Of a stretch of DNA of 64,000 bases, positions 35,824-44,949 are shown one piece after another. The stretch lies in contig JBAQPU010000003.1 in the NCBI GenBank assembly GCA_049306095.1, positions 43,401 to 107,400 of the forward strand. The letters run 5' to 3'. Below the pieces are notes generated by a model, which was given only the letters and a program-made list of their open reading frames with translations, searched no databases and had not been told where the DNA came from. How positions within the stretch are numbered: the first letter of the stretch is position 1; every line of letters starts with the position of its first letter. The translations under genes were made by a program, and so were the position numbers. Origin of the DNA: UBA2336 sp049306095. GTDB lineage: Bacteria > Bacteroidota > Bacteroidia > Cytophagales > Cyclobacteriaceae.

Positions 35824-38800
35824 TTAAAATCCAACATTTAGTCCAACGGCCACAGTTCTTGTAGTAGGATAGGCGCTTAGTTCAATTCCTGAATTAAGGG
35901 GCCCTCCGGGTAACTCGGCTGTAAAGCCGCTGTATTTTTTAAACGTGAATAAGTTTTGCGAAGTAGCGAATACACGCAGACTGGAAATTTTGATGCGTGA
36001 AAGAAAACTATCCGAAAATGTATAACCGATGGTGAGATTATTGATGCGTAAAAAATCACCGGGTTCTACAAAATAGGTAGAGCCGGGAAGGTTGCCTTCA
36101 TTGGCACGGGGTTCCGTCTGTGTATGGTTCGAACTTGTCCAGCGGTTGTAAACAATCTCCTTCTCTACATTATCACGTGCATCAACCCGCACACCTTTTT
36201 TTCCATTGTACACTTCGTTGCCAACGTTACCATACAGGCTCATACTGAAGTCCCAATTCTTGAAATTGGCGCCCATGTTTAGCCCGAAGTAGGCAACCGG
36301 TTGATACGATCCTGCAAAGACACAGTCATCGGTGTCAATATCACCGTCATTGTCTTTATCCAGGTATTTGAAATCGCCCGGTTTGGCATTAGGCTGAATG
36401 ATCGTTCCTTCATCATCCTGGTAGGCGTTTACTTCTGCAACGGAATTGAATACACCAATCACTTGTAACACATAAAAGCTTCCAATGGGCTGTCCGTTAT
36501 CGGTATTGGTTACTTGTCCTTGTCCACCGCCAATTCCGCCATCGCGTTTGTTCTCACCACCGTTCAGGGCCAGCACTTCATTTCGGTTGAAGGTTACGTT
36601 GCCGCTTACGTAATACGAGAAGTTGTCGCTGATGTTGTCTTTCCAATTCAGTACAAGTTCAACACCTTGATTTTGAACAGTACCAATGTTGGTTGTAACA
36701 AGGCCATCAGCATCACCCACGGTTAATGGAATGGCTACATCGGCCAGTAAATTTTTTACTTTTTTATTGTAGTAGTTTACTTCACCGGTAAGCCTTGATT
36801 GAAGAAATCCAAACTCGACCGCTACATCGTACTCCTGCGTGTTTTCCCAGGTAATGTTAGGATCCAGTATCCGGTTATTCTGAACACCGTTTGTTGCCGG
36901 GCTTACACTGCCATTAAAATTGTAGGCTTTGTTTTGTGCCAGAGTAGGAGTGAAGGCGTTTGTTGGTATTTGATCATTACCCACTTCACCGTAGGAAACT
37001 CTGAGCTTTAAGAGGTCGAAAATATTTTGATTCTGGAAAAAGCTTTCACGACTGATCAGCCAGCCTAACCCTACCGAAGGGTAACTCTGCCAGCGGTTGT
37101 GCTCGGGCAGGCGCGAACTGCCATCCAACCGATACGAAACAGTGGCCAGGTACTTTTCACTGAGGGAATAATTTACTCTTGCGAGGTATGAATTGCGCGC
37201 CCAGGAGTCACCGCTTCCATCGTTTTGAGAGGTGTTGGCATCTCCCACTCCGATATACCAAAGATCAGGATCTGCCGGAACATCCAATCGCATGGCTGAA
37301 AACCACGATTGATTGTATTTCTCAGCGGTTACACCTCCCAGAAAAGTGAAGGCATGATTTCCAAAAGTTTTTGTTGCCGTTACGGTATTATCCCAAACCC
37401 AACGGAAGGTTTGCGATTGCTTTACCACCAACCTGCTGTTTGTTGCATATTGATTTCCACCCGGAGTCAGAAACGTATTGCCATCCGATGCGCTGAACTC
37501 ATAATAATATCCCCGATTTAATGAGTTGCGCCAATCGGCACCAATGGAAGACCGGAGCGATAACCATTCTACAGGTTTAAACTCAAGGAAGGTTGAACCT
37601 TGCAGGCGGTTTTCTTTCACGTTGATGTCGTTGTTGTTAACATCTAGAAGTGGGTTACCCACATTTTGAAAAGCCGAAGTATTTCCATAGAGCCCGTCAA
37701 TCTGATCTACGATAATAGGAGAGGCGCGGTAGGCATCATTGTATACAGAACCAATGTTACCATAAGCATCGATATCAACATTGCTAAACCCATTTTGATT
37801 TTTGCTGTTGCTGTACGAGGATTGAAGGCCCAGTTTTAATTTTTTTGAAATGGTGTAGTCTCCATTCAGACGCAGGTTAAATCGTTTAAATTCATTTTCG
37901 ATCACAACGCCCTGATCCTGCAGGTACCCGACATTAAACAGGTAAGTAGCTTTTTCATTTCCGTTTGAAAATGAGATGTTATGATTTTGCTGAAATGCCG
38001 GACGAAGAATAACATCATACCAGTCGGTATTGTAAGGGGTATCCATCGGTATAGAGCCCGATGCTGCCTGTGCATAGTTTCTGTACTCATCGGCATTTGC
38101 CATGTCAACCAGGTTGGTTGCCTGCCTGAAGCCAATGTTGTTATTGTAAGAAATTTTTAGACCGTCAGTCACACCTTTTTTTGTGGTGATGATCACCACA
38201 CCATTTGCTCCGCGTGAACCATAAATGGCTGCGGCTGATGCATCTTTCAAAATATTCACATCAACAATGTCAGCCGTATTGATGTTGGAGATGTCATCGG
38301 TTAATACACCATCCACTACGAATAGGGAAGTGGTAGCGCCATACATTGTACCAACACCGCGCACCCTTATTTGTGGCGAAGTTCCGGGTTGTCCGCTGCT
38401 GATGATTTGCACACCGGCAACCTGGCCTTGCAGTGCCTGCGTGGCGGTGAGTACAGGTTGCTTAGAAAGTACATCGCCTTTTACGGTTGCAGTAGCACCG
38501 GTTACGTCACTTTTCTTTTGAATGCCATAGCCGACTACCACCACTTCTTCCAGGGTTACTTCATCAGGTTCCAGCACCACATTTACAGTGGTACGGTTAT
38601 CGACATTAATGCTTTGGGTTTTATAACCTATAAATGAAAAGGAAAGCGTGGTTTCTCCGGGAGAAAGCCCGATGGTGAAATTTCCTTGGGCATCAGTTGA
38701 GGTACCTTTTGTTGTTCCCTGAACGATAATGTTCACACCGGGCAGGCCCTGGTTATCACCAGGAGCGGTTACTTTACCGCTGATCTGGCGGGTTTGAGCT

Positions 38801-38859
38801 ATTACGCTACCAACCAAAAGCACTGATAAACAGGATAATAGTAGAGTTTTCCTCATCAT
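35824..38859 (-). CDS. SusC/RagA-family TonB-dependent receptor
   Basis: A 1011-residue outer-membrane transporter. The signal peptide is MMRKTLLLSCLSVLLVGSVIAQ. The carboxypeptidase-D-like extension is ISGKVTAPGDNQGLPGVNII. The TonB box region is LEEVVVVGYGIQKK. Then come the plug (VTATQALQGQVAGVQII, DGVLTDDISNINTADI, SAAAIYGSRGANGVVII) and a 22-strand barrel ending in VAVGLNVGF. I chose ATG at 38859 because an upstream in-frame start would be TTG. With SusD it imports oligosaccharides. It is the first gene of the locus, just downstream of the receptor-regulator at 39113-41002. Confidence 0.96.
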   Translation of the reverse strand: MMRKTLLLSCLSVLLVGSVIAQTRQISGKVTAPGDNQGLPGVNIIVQGTTKGTSTDAQGNFTIGLSPGETTLSFSFIGYKTQSINVDNRTTVNVVLEPDEVTLEEVVVVGYGIQKKSDVTGATATVKGDVLSKQPVLTATQALQGQVAGVQIISSGQPGTSPQIRVRGVGTMYGATTSLFVVDGVLTDDISNINTADIVDVNILKDASAAAIYGSRGANGVVIITTKKGVTDGLKISYNNNIGFRQATNLVDMANADEYRNYAQAASGSIPMDTPYNTDWYDVILRPAFQQNHNISFSNGNEKATYLFNVGYLQDQGVVIENEFKRFNLRLNGDYTISKKLKLGLQSSYSNSKNQNGFSNVDIDAYGNIGSVYNDAYRASPIIVDQIDGLYGNTSAFQNVGNPLLDVNNNDINVKENRLQGSTFLEFKPVEWLSLRSSIGADWRNSLNRGYYYEFSASDGNTFLTPGGNQYATNSRLVVKQSQTFRWVWDNTVTATKTFGNHAFTFLGGVTAEKYNQSWFSAMRLDVPADPDLWYIGVGDANTSQNDGSGDSWARNSYLARVNYSLSEKYLATVSYRLDGSSRLPEHNRWQSYPSVGLGWLISRESFFQNQNIFDLLKLRVSYGEVGNDQIPTNAFTPTLAQNKAYNFNGSVSPATNGVQNNRILDPNITWENTQEYDVAVEFGFLQSRLTGEVNYYNKKVKNLLADVAIPLTVGDADGLVTTNIGTVQNQGVELVLNWKDNISDNFSYYVSGNVTFNRNEVLALNGGENKRDGGIGGGQGQVTNTDNGQPIGSFYVLQVIGVFNSVAEVNAYQDDEGTIIQPNAKPGDFKYLDKDNDGDIDTDDCVFAGSYQPVAYFGLNMGANFKNWDFSMSLYGNVGNEVYNGKKGVRVDARDNVEKEIVYNRWTSSNHTQTEPRANEGNLPGSTYFVEPGDFLRINNLTIGYTFSDSFLSRIKISSLRVFATSQNLFTFKKYSGFTAELPGGPLNSGIELSAYPTTRTVAVGLNVGF

Positions 38860-38999
38860 CACAACCAAAATTTGAATTTGTGAGCAATTGCGTTTACTAG
38901 ACTAAAGTTTGGTAAAAGCAAAACAATACGATAGTATTATTCGATTAAACTAACCTTTTTAGGAGGAAATTTGGTTCCCGGATGGATGATCTTTTTATC

Positions 39000-39077
39000 T
39001 AATAAAAACATTGGTCTCATAACCATTTTATAGGTAAATGGGTCATTTATTAGACTTTTTTCCTTAATAAAAACATT
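39000..39077. repeat. 13-base direct repeat upstream of susC
   Basis: TAATAAAAACATT occurs at 39000-39012 and again at 39065-39077, 65 bases apart. Both lie in the 253-base gap between the receptor-regulator gene and susC (38860-39112). They may be binding sites for the zinc-ribbon/helix-turn-helix protein encoded next door. The sequence is AT-rich, so chance is not excluded. Confidence 0.4.
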
Positions 39078-39112
39078 TACCGGAAACGATTCCAGAATTT
39101 CCCGGTTGGCTA

Positions 39113-41002
39113 TCAGTTTTCTGTCTGAATTTTACTTTTTAAGGGGATTTGAGGCATTTCCATAATTACAATCTCCCAACGGGCACTGGTTGGCCTGCCC
39201 CCTTTCATTTTGATCTCTTTTATCCGTTCAACTGCCTTGGCCCGAAAGCCCCAAACAGAATTCAGGCCTATCCCTAACTTTCGGGAGAGTGATTCAAGCG
39301 TTGTTTCTCTCTTTCCGCTTACTGCCAGGTAGGCAATATAAAATGCCTTTTCTACCGGAAATTTTATGCCATGGAAAATGGTAAAAGCAGTAATGGATTC
39401 GTTGTACCCGCAGCGTGTGCAACGCCTTGAAAACTTCTGCGCACCATCGAAATATTTTTCATTCCCACACTTACGGCAGTGGTAGCCATTTTCCCATTTC
39501 AGATTTTCCAGTGATCGGTAACACGCCAGGCTATCGGGGTACAATGTTTTAAATTCATCGTAGCTCATGGTGGTTTCCATCAACCGTTCGTTCAACACTT
39601 CTTTGATCTTGTTCTTGAGTTTCCAGTTGTCAAGGTCCAGGATGGAATTAATTTGATTGATTTCGATCGCCTGCTGCTCTAGTTTTTGGTTGCTCTCCTG
39701 TAGTTCGTGATTCTTTTTATCCAATTCAATAGTTCGTTCATGCACTTTTTCCTCTAATTCACGATTTACTTTATCTTTTAACTGCATGTTAAATTCATGC
39801 TGGTGAATGATGCGCTTGAGGGCACGATCGCGATTGTCTTTCAATATGCGGATGCGATCGCCCAGGGCAAACGTGAGGAACAACATTTCCAAACCAAAGC
39901 TGAGGTGAAGACTATAATGTGAGATAATCGTGAATGGCAACACGTTTAAGTATACCAGCATCCGAATGAAGAAGCCCGAAAAGAGTATTCCATACGCAAT
40001 TACAAAAAAGCGTGCGGGTCGATAACCTTTGTACCACACGATAATACCTGTATAAAAAATCAGCGAAAGCGGAATGATTTCAATATTCCGATAGGTGAAG
40101 AGTTTTGGATATAGAAACAGGGCGACCAAAAACAACATGGTTCGGGCAACAATCATCCATTGAAGCGCCTTATCAAGCCGTGATGCATTGGCCCTTGTGC
40201 TGAGGAATCGCCTGGTAAAAACAAGTGCCCAAAGAATTAATGAGTATAGGGATACTCCAACGGCTATTTTATTCCATTCGGGATGGTTTGGCCAGATGTA
40301 TTGAAAACCGATTCCATCCAGGCTCATCGCATAAAGCGCCACACTTAAAATGTAAAAAATGTAATAGATGTGCTTAACCTCCCGAATGGCAAGGTATACC
40401 AGGAAGTTATACAAGCTGATGATCAGGATCATTCCATAAAATGTACCGTACAAGAAATATTCGTTGATGACGTAATAAATGAACCGGTCTACCGAACGGA
40501 AAACAATCCGTATATCGGCAAAATCATGCGAACGGATTTTGAAGTAATAGTAAACGGTGGTATCGCCATGATTTGGTAATTGAATTTCAAAATTCTTGTG
40601 CAGGAAGGTTCGCTTTTCAAATTTATACTGGTCACCGGTAATGGATTGTTTATATCCTCCTGTTTGCTGCGGAACAAATGCTTCGAGGTGATCGATTGTT
40701 TGATCATAAAATTCAAAAAGCCAAACCTTTTCCGACTGCGAATTGTACCGCACAGGCATGCGAATCCAATAAGCAGCATCGGGTTGGTAGTCGGTATTTT
40801 GGTAGGAATCGTGCCGGAGGAACTTATTGGCAAAGGAATCAGCTGAAACTTCTTCGATTGTCAGGGTATCGGAAGGGTCGATGAAATAGGTTAACTCATT
40901 CAGGGTAAAAATATGTTCGTCCTCCACATCATCAACCACTGCCACCTGGGCGAGGGCAGGGGTCATCAGGATGCACAAGGTGAAGATAAAAAATTGTTTC
41001 AT
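39113..41002 (-). CDS. 7TMR-DISM membrane receptor fused to transposase-type zinc ribbon and HTH
   Basis: A 629-residue protein from ATG at 41002, which gives the signal peptide MKQFFIFTLCILMTPALAQ. Residues about 25-165 form a 7TMR-DISM extracellular beta domain (YQPDAAYWIRMPVRYN, EKVWLFEFYDQTIDHLEAFV). Seven transmembrane helices follow to about residue 385, then a coiled coil (about 390-465). The C-terminal part has a zinc ribbon with Cys509, Cys512, Cys528 and Cys531 and the wording LENLKWENGYHCRKCG, RRCTRCGYNESITAFTIFHG, like the IS1595-type transposase ribbon. A helix-turn-helix-like stretch (LESLSRKLGIGLNSVWGFRA) follows. No kinase, cyclase or DDE nuclease is present. It lies upstream of susC in the same direction and is a likely membrane-bound regulator. 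Confidence 0.85.
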   Translation of the reverse strand: MKQFFIFTLCILMTPALAQVAVVDDVEDEHIFTLNELTYFIDPSDTLTIEEVSADSFANKFLRHDSYQNTDYQPDAAYWIRMPVRYNSQSEKVWLFEFYDQTIDHLEAFVPQQTGGYKQSITGDQYKFEKRTFLHKNFEIQLPNHGDTTVYYYFKIRSHDFADIRIVFRSVDRFIYYVINEYFLYGTFYGMILIISLYNFLVYLAIREVKHIYYIFYILSVALYAMSLDGIGFQYIWPNHPEWNKIAVGVSLYSLILWALVFTRRFLSTRANASRLDKALQWMIVARTMLFLVALFLYPKLFTYRNIEIIPLSLIFYTGIIVWYKGYRPARFFVIAYGILFSGFFIRMLVYLNVLPFTIISHYSLHLSFGLEMLFLTFALGDRIRILKDNRDRALKRIIHQHEFNMQLKDKVNRELEEKVHERTIELDKKNHELQESNQKLEQQAIEINQINSILDLDNWKLKNKIKEVLNERLMETTMSYDEFKTLYPDSLACYRSLENLKWENGYHCRKCGNEKYFDGAQKFSRRCTRCGYNESITAFTIFHGIKFPVEKAFYIAYLAVSGKRETTLESLSRKLGIGLNSVWGFRAKAVERIKEIKMKGGRPTSARWEIVIMEMPQIPLKSKIQTEN

Positions 41003-41101
41003 ACGCAACACGCAGGAAATAAACACCGCCAATGTCTTTTTTGATTTGCTAAAATACCAAACTAGAATAACTATTATTGTACGAGAAGCTTCTGTTTTGC
41101 C

Positions 41102-42232
41102 ATGAGTAAAGAAAAAAGAATCATAATTCTCCAGGTCCTCCTCTTTATAGCCACTTTTATTACGACTACCATCGCGGGTGCTGAATGGACCTACGGAAAG
41201 TCGGTGTATGTCGAATTTGGCTGGAACGATTTTTTAAGCGGTCTTCATTTTTCTGTTCCTTTTTTATTGATTCTCACGGTGCATGAATTCGGTCATTATT
41301 TCACAGCCATGTACCATAAGGTGAGGGCGTCATTGCCGTACTATATCCCGATTCCGCCACTGCCTTTTTCCATTGGCACGATGGGTGCTGTTATCCGGCT
41401 TCGAAGTAAGGTGCACTCGACAAAACAAAACTTTGATATTGGTATTGCCGGTCCGTTGGCCGGGTTCGTTATTGCTATTTTGGTTTTGATTTATGGGTTT
41501 GCCACACTTCCTCCTACCGAGTACATCTTTCAGATTCATCCTGAATACGAAAAGTTCGGGATGAATTATGCCGATTCGGTGTACAGTCCGGAACATGCAC
41601 AAAAGAATGTGATTGATGTAACGATCGGAAAAAATTTGCTGTATGCATTCCTTGAAAGTTTTGCCGATCCTTCCCGGGTTCCAAACCCGCATGAAATCAT
41701 TCACTACCCGTACCTGTTTGCCGGATTTTTGGCGATCATTTTCACCAGTCTGAATCTCATGCCTATTGGCCAATTGGATGGCGGCCATGTATTGTATGGT
41801 TTGGTTGGCCATCGCATGCACCGCATAATTGCTTCAGTCTTTTTTGTGGGATTTATGTTTTATGCCGGCCTTGGCCTGGAATATATACGGCCATCACTCC
41901 CGTTAAGTGAATTACAATGGTCGATACCGATTTATATTCTGTTCATGTATTTATCGTTCCAGGGATTGGGTTTGCCCTTTCGGGATACAATCATGTACAC
42001 GTTGCTGGTGTTTGCGGCCCAATATATTGTGATGGTGTTATTCCCAACCGTTACAGGCTATTCCGGTTGGCTGGTATTTGGGTTTATCCTGGGAAGATTT
42101 TTAGGGATCCGCCATCCGCACAGTGAAATTGAAGAGCCACTGGATAATAGAAGAAAAATTTTAGGGTGGATTGCCGTCCTCATCTTTATCGTGTGCCTCA
42201 CACCGAATCCTATTCAGTTGATGGAACGATAA
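41102..42232 (+). CDS. Site-2 protease family protein (M50-like)
   Basis: A 376-residue multi-pass membrane metalloprotease. The zinc motif is TVHEFGHYFTA with His61, Glu62 and His65. The third ligand is Asp226 in IGQLDGGHVLYG. These enzymes cut transmembrane segments of regulatory proteins or leader peptides. The gene is divergent from the 7TMR-DISM receptor gene with about 100 bases between their starts, so the two could share regulation. A TATTATTG box 23 bases before the ATG is one mismatch from TAnnTTTG. The substrate is unknown. Confidence 0.92.
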   Translation: MSKEKRIIILQVLLFIATFITTTIAGAEWTYGKSVYVEFGWNDFLSGLHFSVPFLLILTVHEFGHYFTAMYHKVRASLPYYIPIPPLPFSIGTMGAVIRLRSKVHSTKQNFDIGIAGPLAGFVIAILVLIYGFATLPPTEYIFQIHPEYEKFGMNYADSVYSPEHAQKNVIDVTIGKNLLYAFLESFADPSRVPNPHEIIHYPYLFAGFLAIIFTSLNLMPIGQLDGGHVLYGLVGHRMHRIIASVFFVGFMFYAGLGLEYIRPSLPLSELQWSIPIYILFMYLSFQGLGLPFRDTIMYTLLVFAAQYIVMVLFPTVTGYSGWLVFGFILGRFLGIRHPHSEIEEPLDNRRKILGWIAVLIFIVCLTPNPIQLMER

Positions 42233-42236
42233 AATA

Positions 42237-44099
42237 TTATTGCGTGATGATAAGCTTATCAGTGTAAATTCTTTGCCCGGCTTTGTATCGCAACAGGTAC
42301 ATTCCAGGGTTGGCCGATACGGATAATTTTTTCTTGCCTTCGGAGTCTTCCATTAAAAACTGAACGGGTTGACCGGTTAACGTAAAAATACTGCATTGTT
42401 GAACCGGGCCCTCGAGATAAAACTCACCCCGGTTTGGGTTCGGATAAACAGAAACCGGGTTTCTTTCTTCTTCCGTTACACCGGTAATAATAGGGGCATA
42501 ACCAAACTTTGGCCGTATCATCAAACTTCCGGTTACGCGGTCGTTCACCTGCCAGGGACTCGTATCGGTTAATTTGAAGTACATTCGGTCGCCTGTGTCA
42601 TTACTCTTATCGAGGCCAACCCGCACACGTGTGGTGGCCGGTTCGCGGTATCCCAGATAGAACGTGTCCTGCACAATGGTGCCTTCAAAAAAGTCTATTT
42701 TTTGGAAATAGTTGTTCGATGCCGGGTTAACATCAATCGTTTGTTCGTACAGCACGCTGCCGGGTTTTCCATTTTCTTGATCGAATATGAAGAATTGAGC
42801 CGAGGTGGTAACGGATCCGGCAAAGTAGGGGAAATGAATTTCTACACCATTGATGGTATCCTGCGAGTTAGTGAGCATATCAAACCGATAGGCCAGGTAA
42901 TTGCCAGCTGTGGTTAGGCCTGCCGCGTAATCGGCAAGGTTGTCATCGTAGGCGTAAAAATCTTTGAGGGTGTAGGATTTTCTTAAGGTATCGTTTGTTT
43001 CAAAGTTGATAGGCTCAAAACCAACATTAATGGAATCACCGGTTTCCAATACCAGCGTTAAATCGATGCGTAAGGAATCGGCTGTCAGCAGCGATGATAA
43101 ATCGGGCGATTGAGGGGCCGTAACCATTCTTTTTTCAAGTGCCTGTATGGTTGGAGAAACCGGACTCTCATTTAGTAGCGTAACATTTCGAAGGGAAGGA
43201 ACCCCGCCTTCGTATGAAGTTGTTTTTTCGTACAAGCTGAAGTTCATGGGTTGAAGATCATTCTCGAGGTTACCCAAACCAAAAGAAACCAATCCCATGT
43301 TGTTGATTAAGTCGGTCTTCAGGTGAGTGTACGGAGCGGCATAATACGAATTAAAGAGGGGAGAGAGGGCCGTGAATGAGGAGCGATCAGGAAAGTATTT
43401 ATCATTGATATTTCTTCCTTTATCTAAATACACGTAATCGATATGCCAGGCGTCATATCTTCCTGATTTTCGGCCGAACGAGATGAACCTGAACTGAAAG
43501 TTATCGTGGTAATATTCTCCCTGGTTAATCGGGATGATGGTATCATAAAAAAACGTGGGGTTCATGCCGGTGAACACACGCAGGGTGGCAATGTCTTCCC
43601 AGCCGGTTAACAGGCTTTTGAATTGCAGCAACAAAAAATCATTGGGGTCTGGCGCCTCTCCGTTGCCACCGGCCTGATAAAAAAAACTGAAGAAAACAGT
43701 GTTGCGCTGAAGAACCGGAACTTCCGTCATTTTGATCAGCTGAGATTCGAGTGTATCGCGGAAACCAAATTCAAGTTGATCGGGCGGGTTTGGATTATAC
43801 GGCACACCGTTTTCATCCAGGCCATCGAACGTGGCAACATTTACCGAAGGGGCAAAGAGTGCCTGGCCGTTGTTGACAAGAACTTTACTGTTGTTCAGCC
43901 ACAAGGAATTAACAGCGTGAGTTTCGGTAGTAAATGAAAAATCGTCCCAAAAGGGTAGCGATACCGATTGTGGTGCCTGAATCTTAGCAGCGACTTTTTT
44001 TTGCGCAGTTTTTTTTCCTTCCAACGGGTATTGCGATAACTGCGCCCACACCATCGTTGGAAATAAAATCAATACAAGAATGTGCCTGAATTTATGCAC
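42237..44099 (-). CDS. Large secreted protein with T9SS type A sorting domain
   Basis: A 620-residue protein if read from GTG at 44099, which gives a signal peptide (HKFRHILVLILFPTMVWAQLS) and begins 11 bases after the PASTA gene stop. An upstream ATG at 44174 would lie inside the PASTA gene. The C terminus has a type IX sorting signal: NPVSVYPNPNRGEFYLEG near residue 540 and GMYLLRYKAGQRIYTDKLII at the end. The middle is beta-rich with no recognised catalytic motif. It would be secreted or attached to the outer surface by the type IX system. The function is unknown. Confidence 0.8.
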   Translation of the reverse strand: MHKFRHILVLILFPTMVWAQLSQYPLEGKKTAQKKVAAKIQAPQSVSLPFWDDFSFTTETHAVNSLWLNNSKVLVNNGQALFAPSVNVATFDGLDENGVPYNPNPPDQLEFGFRDTLESQLIKMTEVPVLQRNTVFFSFFYQAGGNGEAPDPNDFLLLQFKSLLTGWEDIATLRVFTGMNPTFFYDTIIPINQGEYYHDNFQFRFISFGRKSGRYDAWHIDYVYLDKGRNINDKYFPDRSSFTALSPLFNSYYAAPYTHLKTDLINNMGLVSFGLGNLENDLQPMNFSLYEKTTSYEGGVPSLRNVTLLNESPVSPTIQALEKRMVTAPQSPDLSSLLTADSLRIDLTLVLETGDSINVGFEPINFETNDTLRKSYTLKDFYAYDDNLADYAAGLTTAGNYLAYRFDMLTNSQDTINGVEIHFPYFAGSVTTSAQFFIFDQENGKPGSVLYEQTIDVNPASNNYFQKIDFFEGTIVQDTFYLGYREPATTRVRVGLDKSNDTGDRMYFKLTDTSPWQVNDRVTGSLMIRPKFGYAPIITGVTEEERNPVSVYPNPNRGEFYLEGPVQQCSIFTLTGQPVQFLMEDSEGKKKLSVSANPGMYLLRYKAGQRIYTDKLIITQ

Positions 44100-44110
44100 G
44101 TTGCTGAGGT

Positions 44111-44917
44111 CTATTCTTCCGGTAAATCTTCTTCCACTTCTTCGGGTATAAGGGTGCCCCTTGCACCAACCCAAACCTTAACGATGTCGCCCACCTTAAT
44201 ATTTTCGTTGGCTACAGGCTTTTGTTTCAGAATCACCACCTCATCAATTCCAATAGTGTCGCCCACCACTTCAATTTCTAAATTCAGGTTCGATCCGAAA
44301 ATAGCCACTTTGGCGTCTTCCAATAACAGGTCAACCACATTAGGTGATGGTAAATTGGGGCTGCCTCCATCGTACACAACCAGGTCAATAACCGATCCTT
44401 TCTGAATGCGTGTACCTGGTTCAATTTTTTCGCCTTTAAATTTCATTTCTTTCACGACATGTAAAAAAGGCCCACGGATCAAATGAATTCTGCCACGCTT
44501 CAGTTCATTGCTCTTTAATTGTACTTCGGCATTAATGAGTGACCCATCCACCAGGTTAGGCATAGGCACCGTAGGCGGGGTGATGCGGTTCAGCGAAATG
44601 TAAATGACCCTGTTCTCTTTTACTTTCGATCCGGCCACCGGGTATTGTTTTAAGATGGTAAGCGGAGGGTGATCTTCTGAGTAGGAGGAATCATTGACTT
44701 CGTAGCGGAGGTTTCTACTGACCAGGAATTCTTCCAACTCCTCCAGTTTCATGCCCTCAATATTGGGTACCGTAATGGTTTCACCATGATTGGTGATCGC
44801 AGGCAGGTACACATAAAAATAAATAATCATTGAAAGCAGGATGATGCCGGCCGTAACGACAATGCTCACCAACATTCCGCCCAGTGTAGCACTATATTTT
44901 TTTAGTTTGAACCCCAT
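44111..44917 (-). CDS. PASTA-domain membrane protein
   Basis: A 268-residue protein with one N-terminal transmembrane helix (about residues 13-37) and three PASTA repeats outside: TVPNIEGMKLEELEEFLVSR at about 48-67, TVPMPNLVDGSLINAEVQLK near 115-134, and PSPNVVDLLLEDAKVAIFGS near 190-209. PASTA domains bind peptidoglycan or muropeptides. No kinase or transpeptidase domain is attached. It follows the ddl gene by 32 bases, so it likely belongs to a cell-wall operon. Confidence 0.9.
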   Translation of the reverse strand: MGFKLKKYSATLGGMLVSIVVTAGIILLSMIIYFYVYLPAITNHGETITVPNIEGMKLEELEEFLVSRNLRYEVNDSSYSEDHPPLTILKQYPVAGSKVKENRVIYISLNRITPPTVPMPNLVDGSLINAEVQLKSNELKRGRIHLIRGPFLHVVKEMKFKGEKIEPGTRIQKGSVIDLVVYDGGSPNLPSPNVVDLLLEDAKVAIFGSNLNLEIEVVGDTIGIDEVVILKQKPVANENIKVGDIVKVWVGARGTLIPEEVEEDLPEE

Positions 44918-44949
44918 GAAGCAATGTTAATTCGGTAAATATACGAGGA

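Noticed and set aside
39113..39600. IS1595-type transposase or insertion remnant
   Set aside because: The zinc ribbon is in frame with an intact receptor, there is no DDE nuclease domain, and no terminal inverted repeats flank it.
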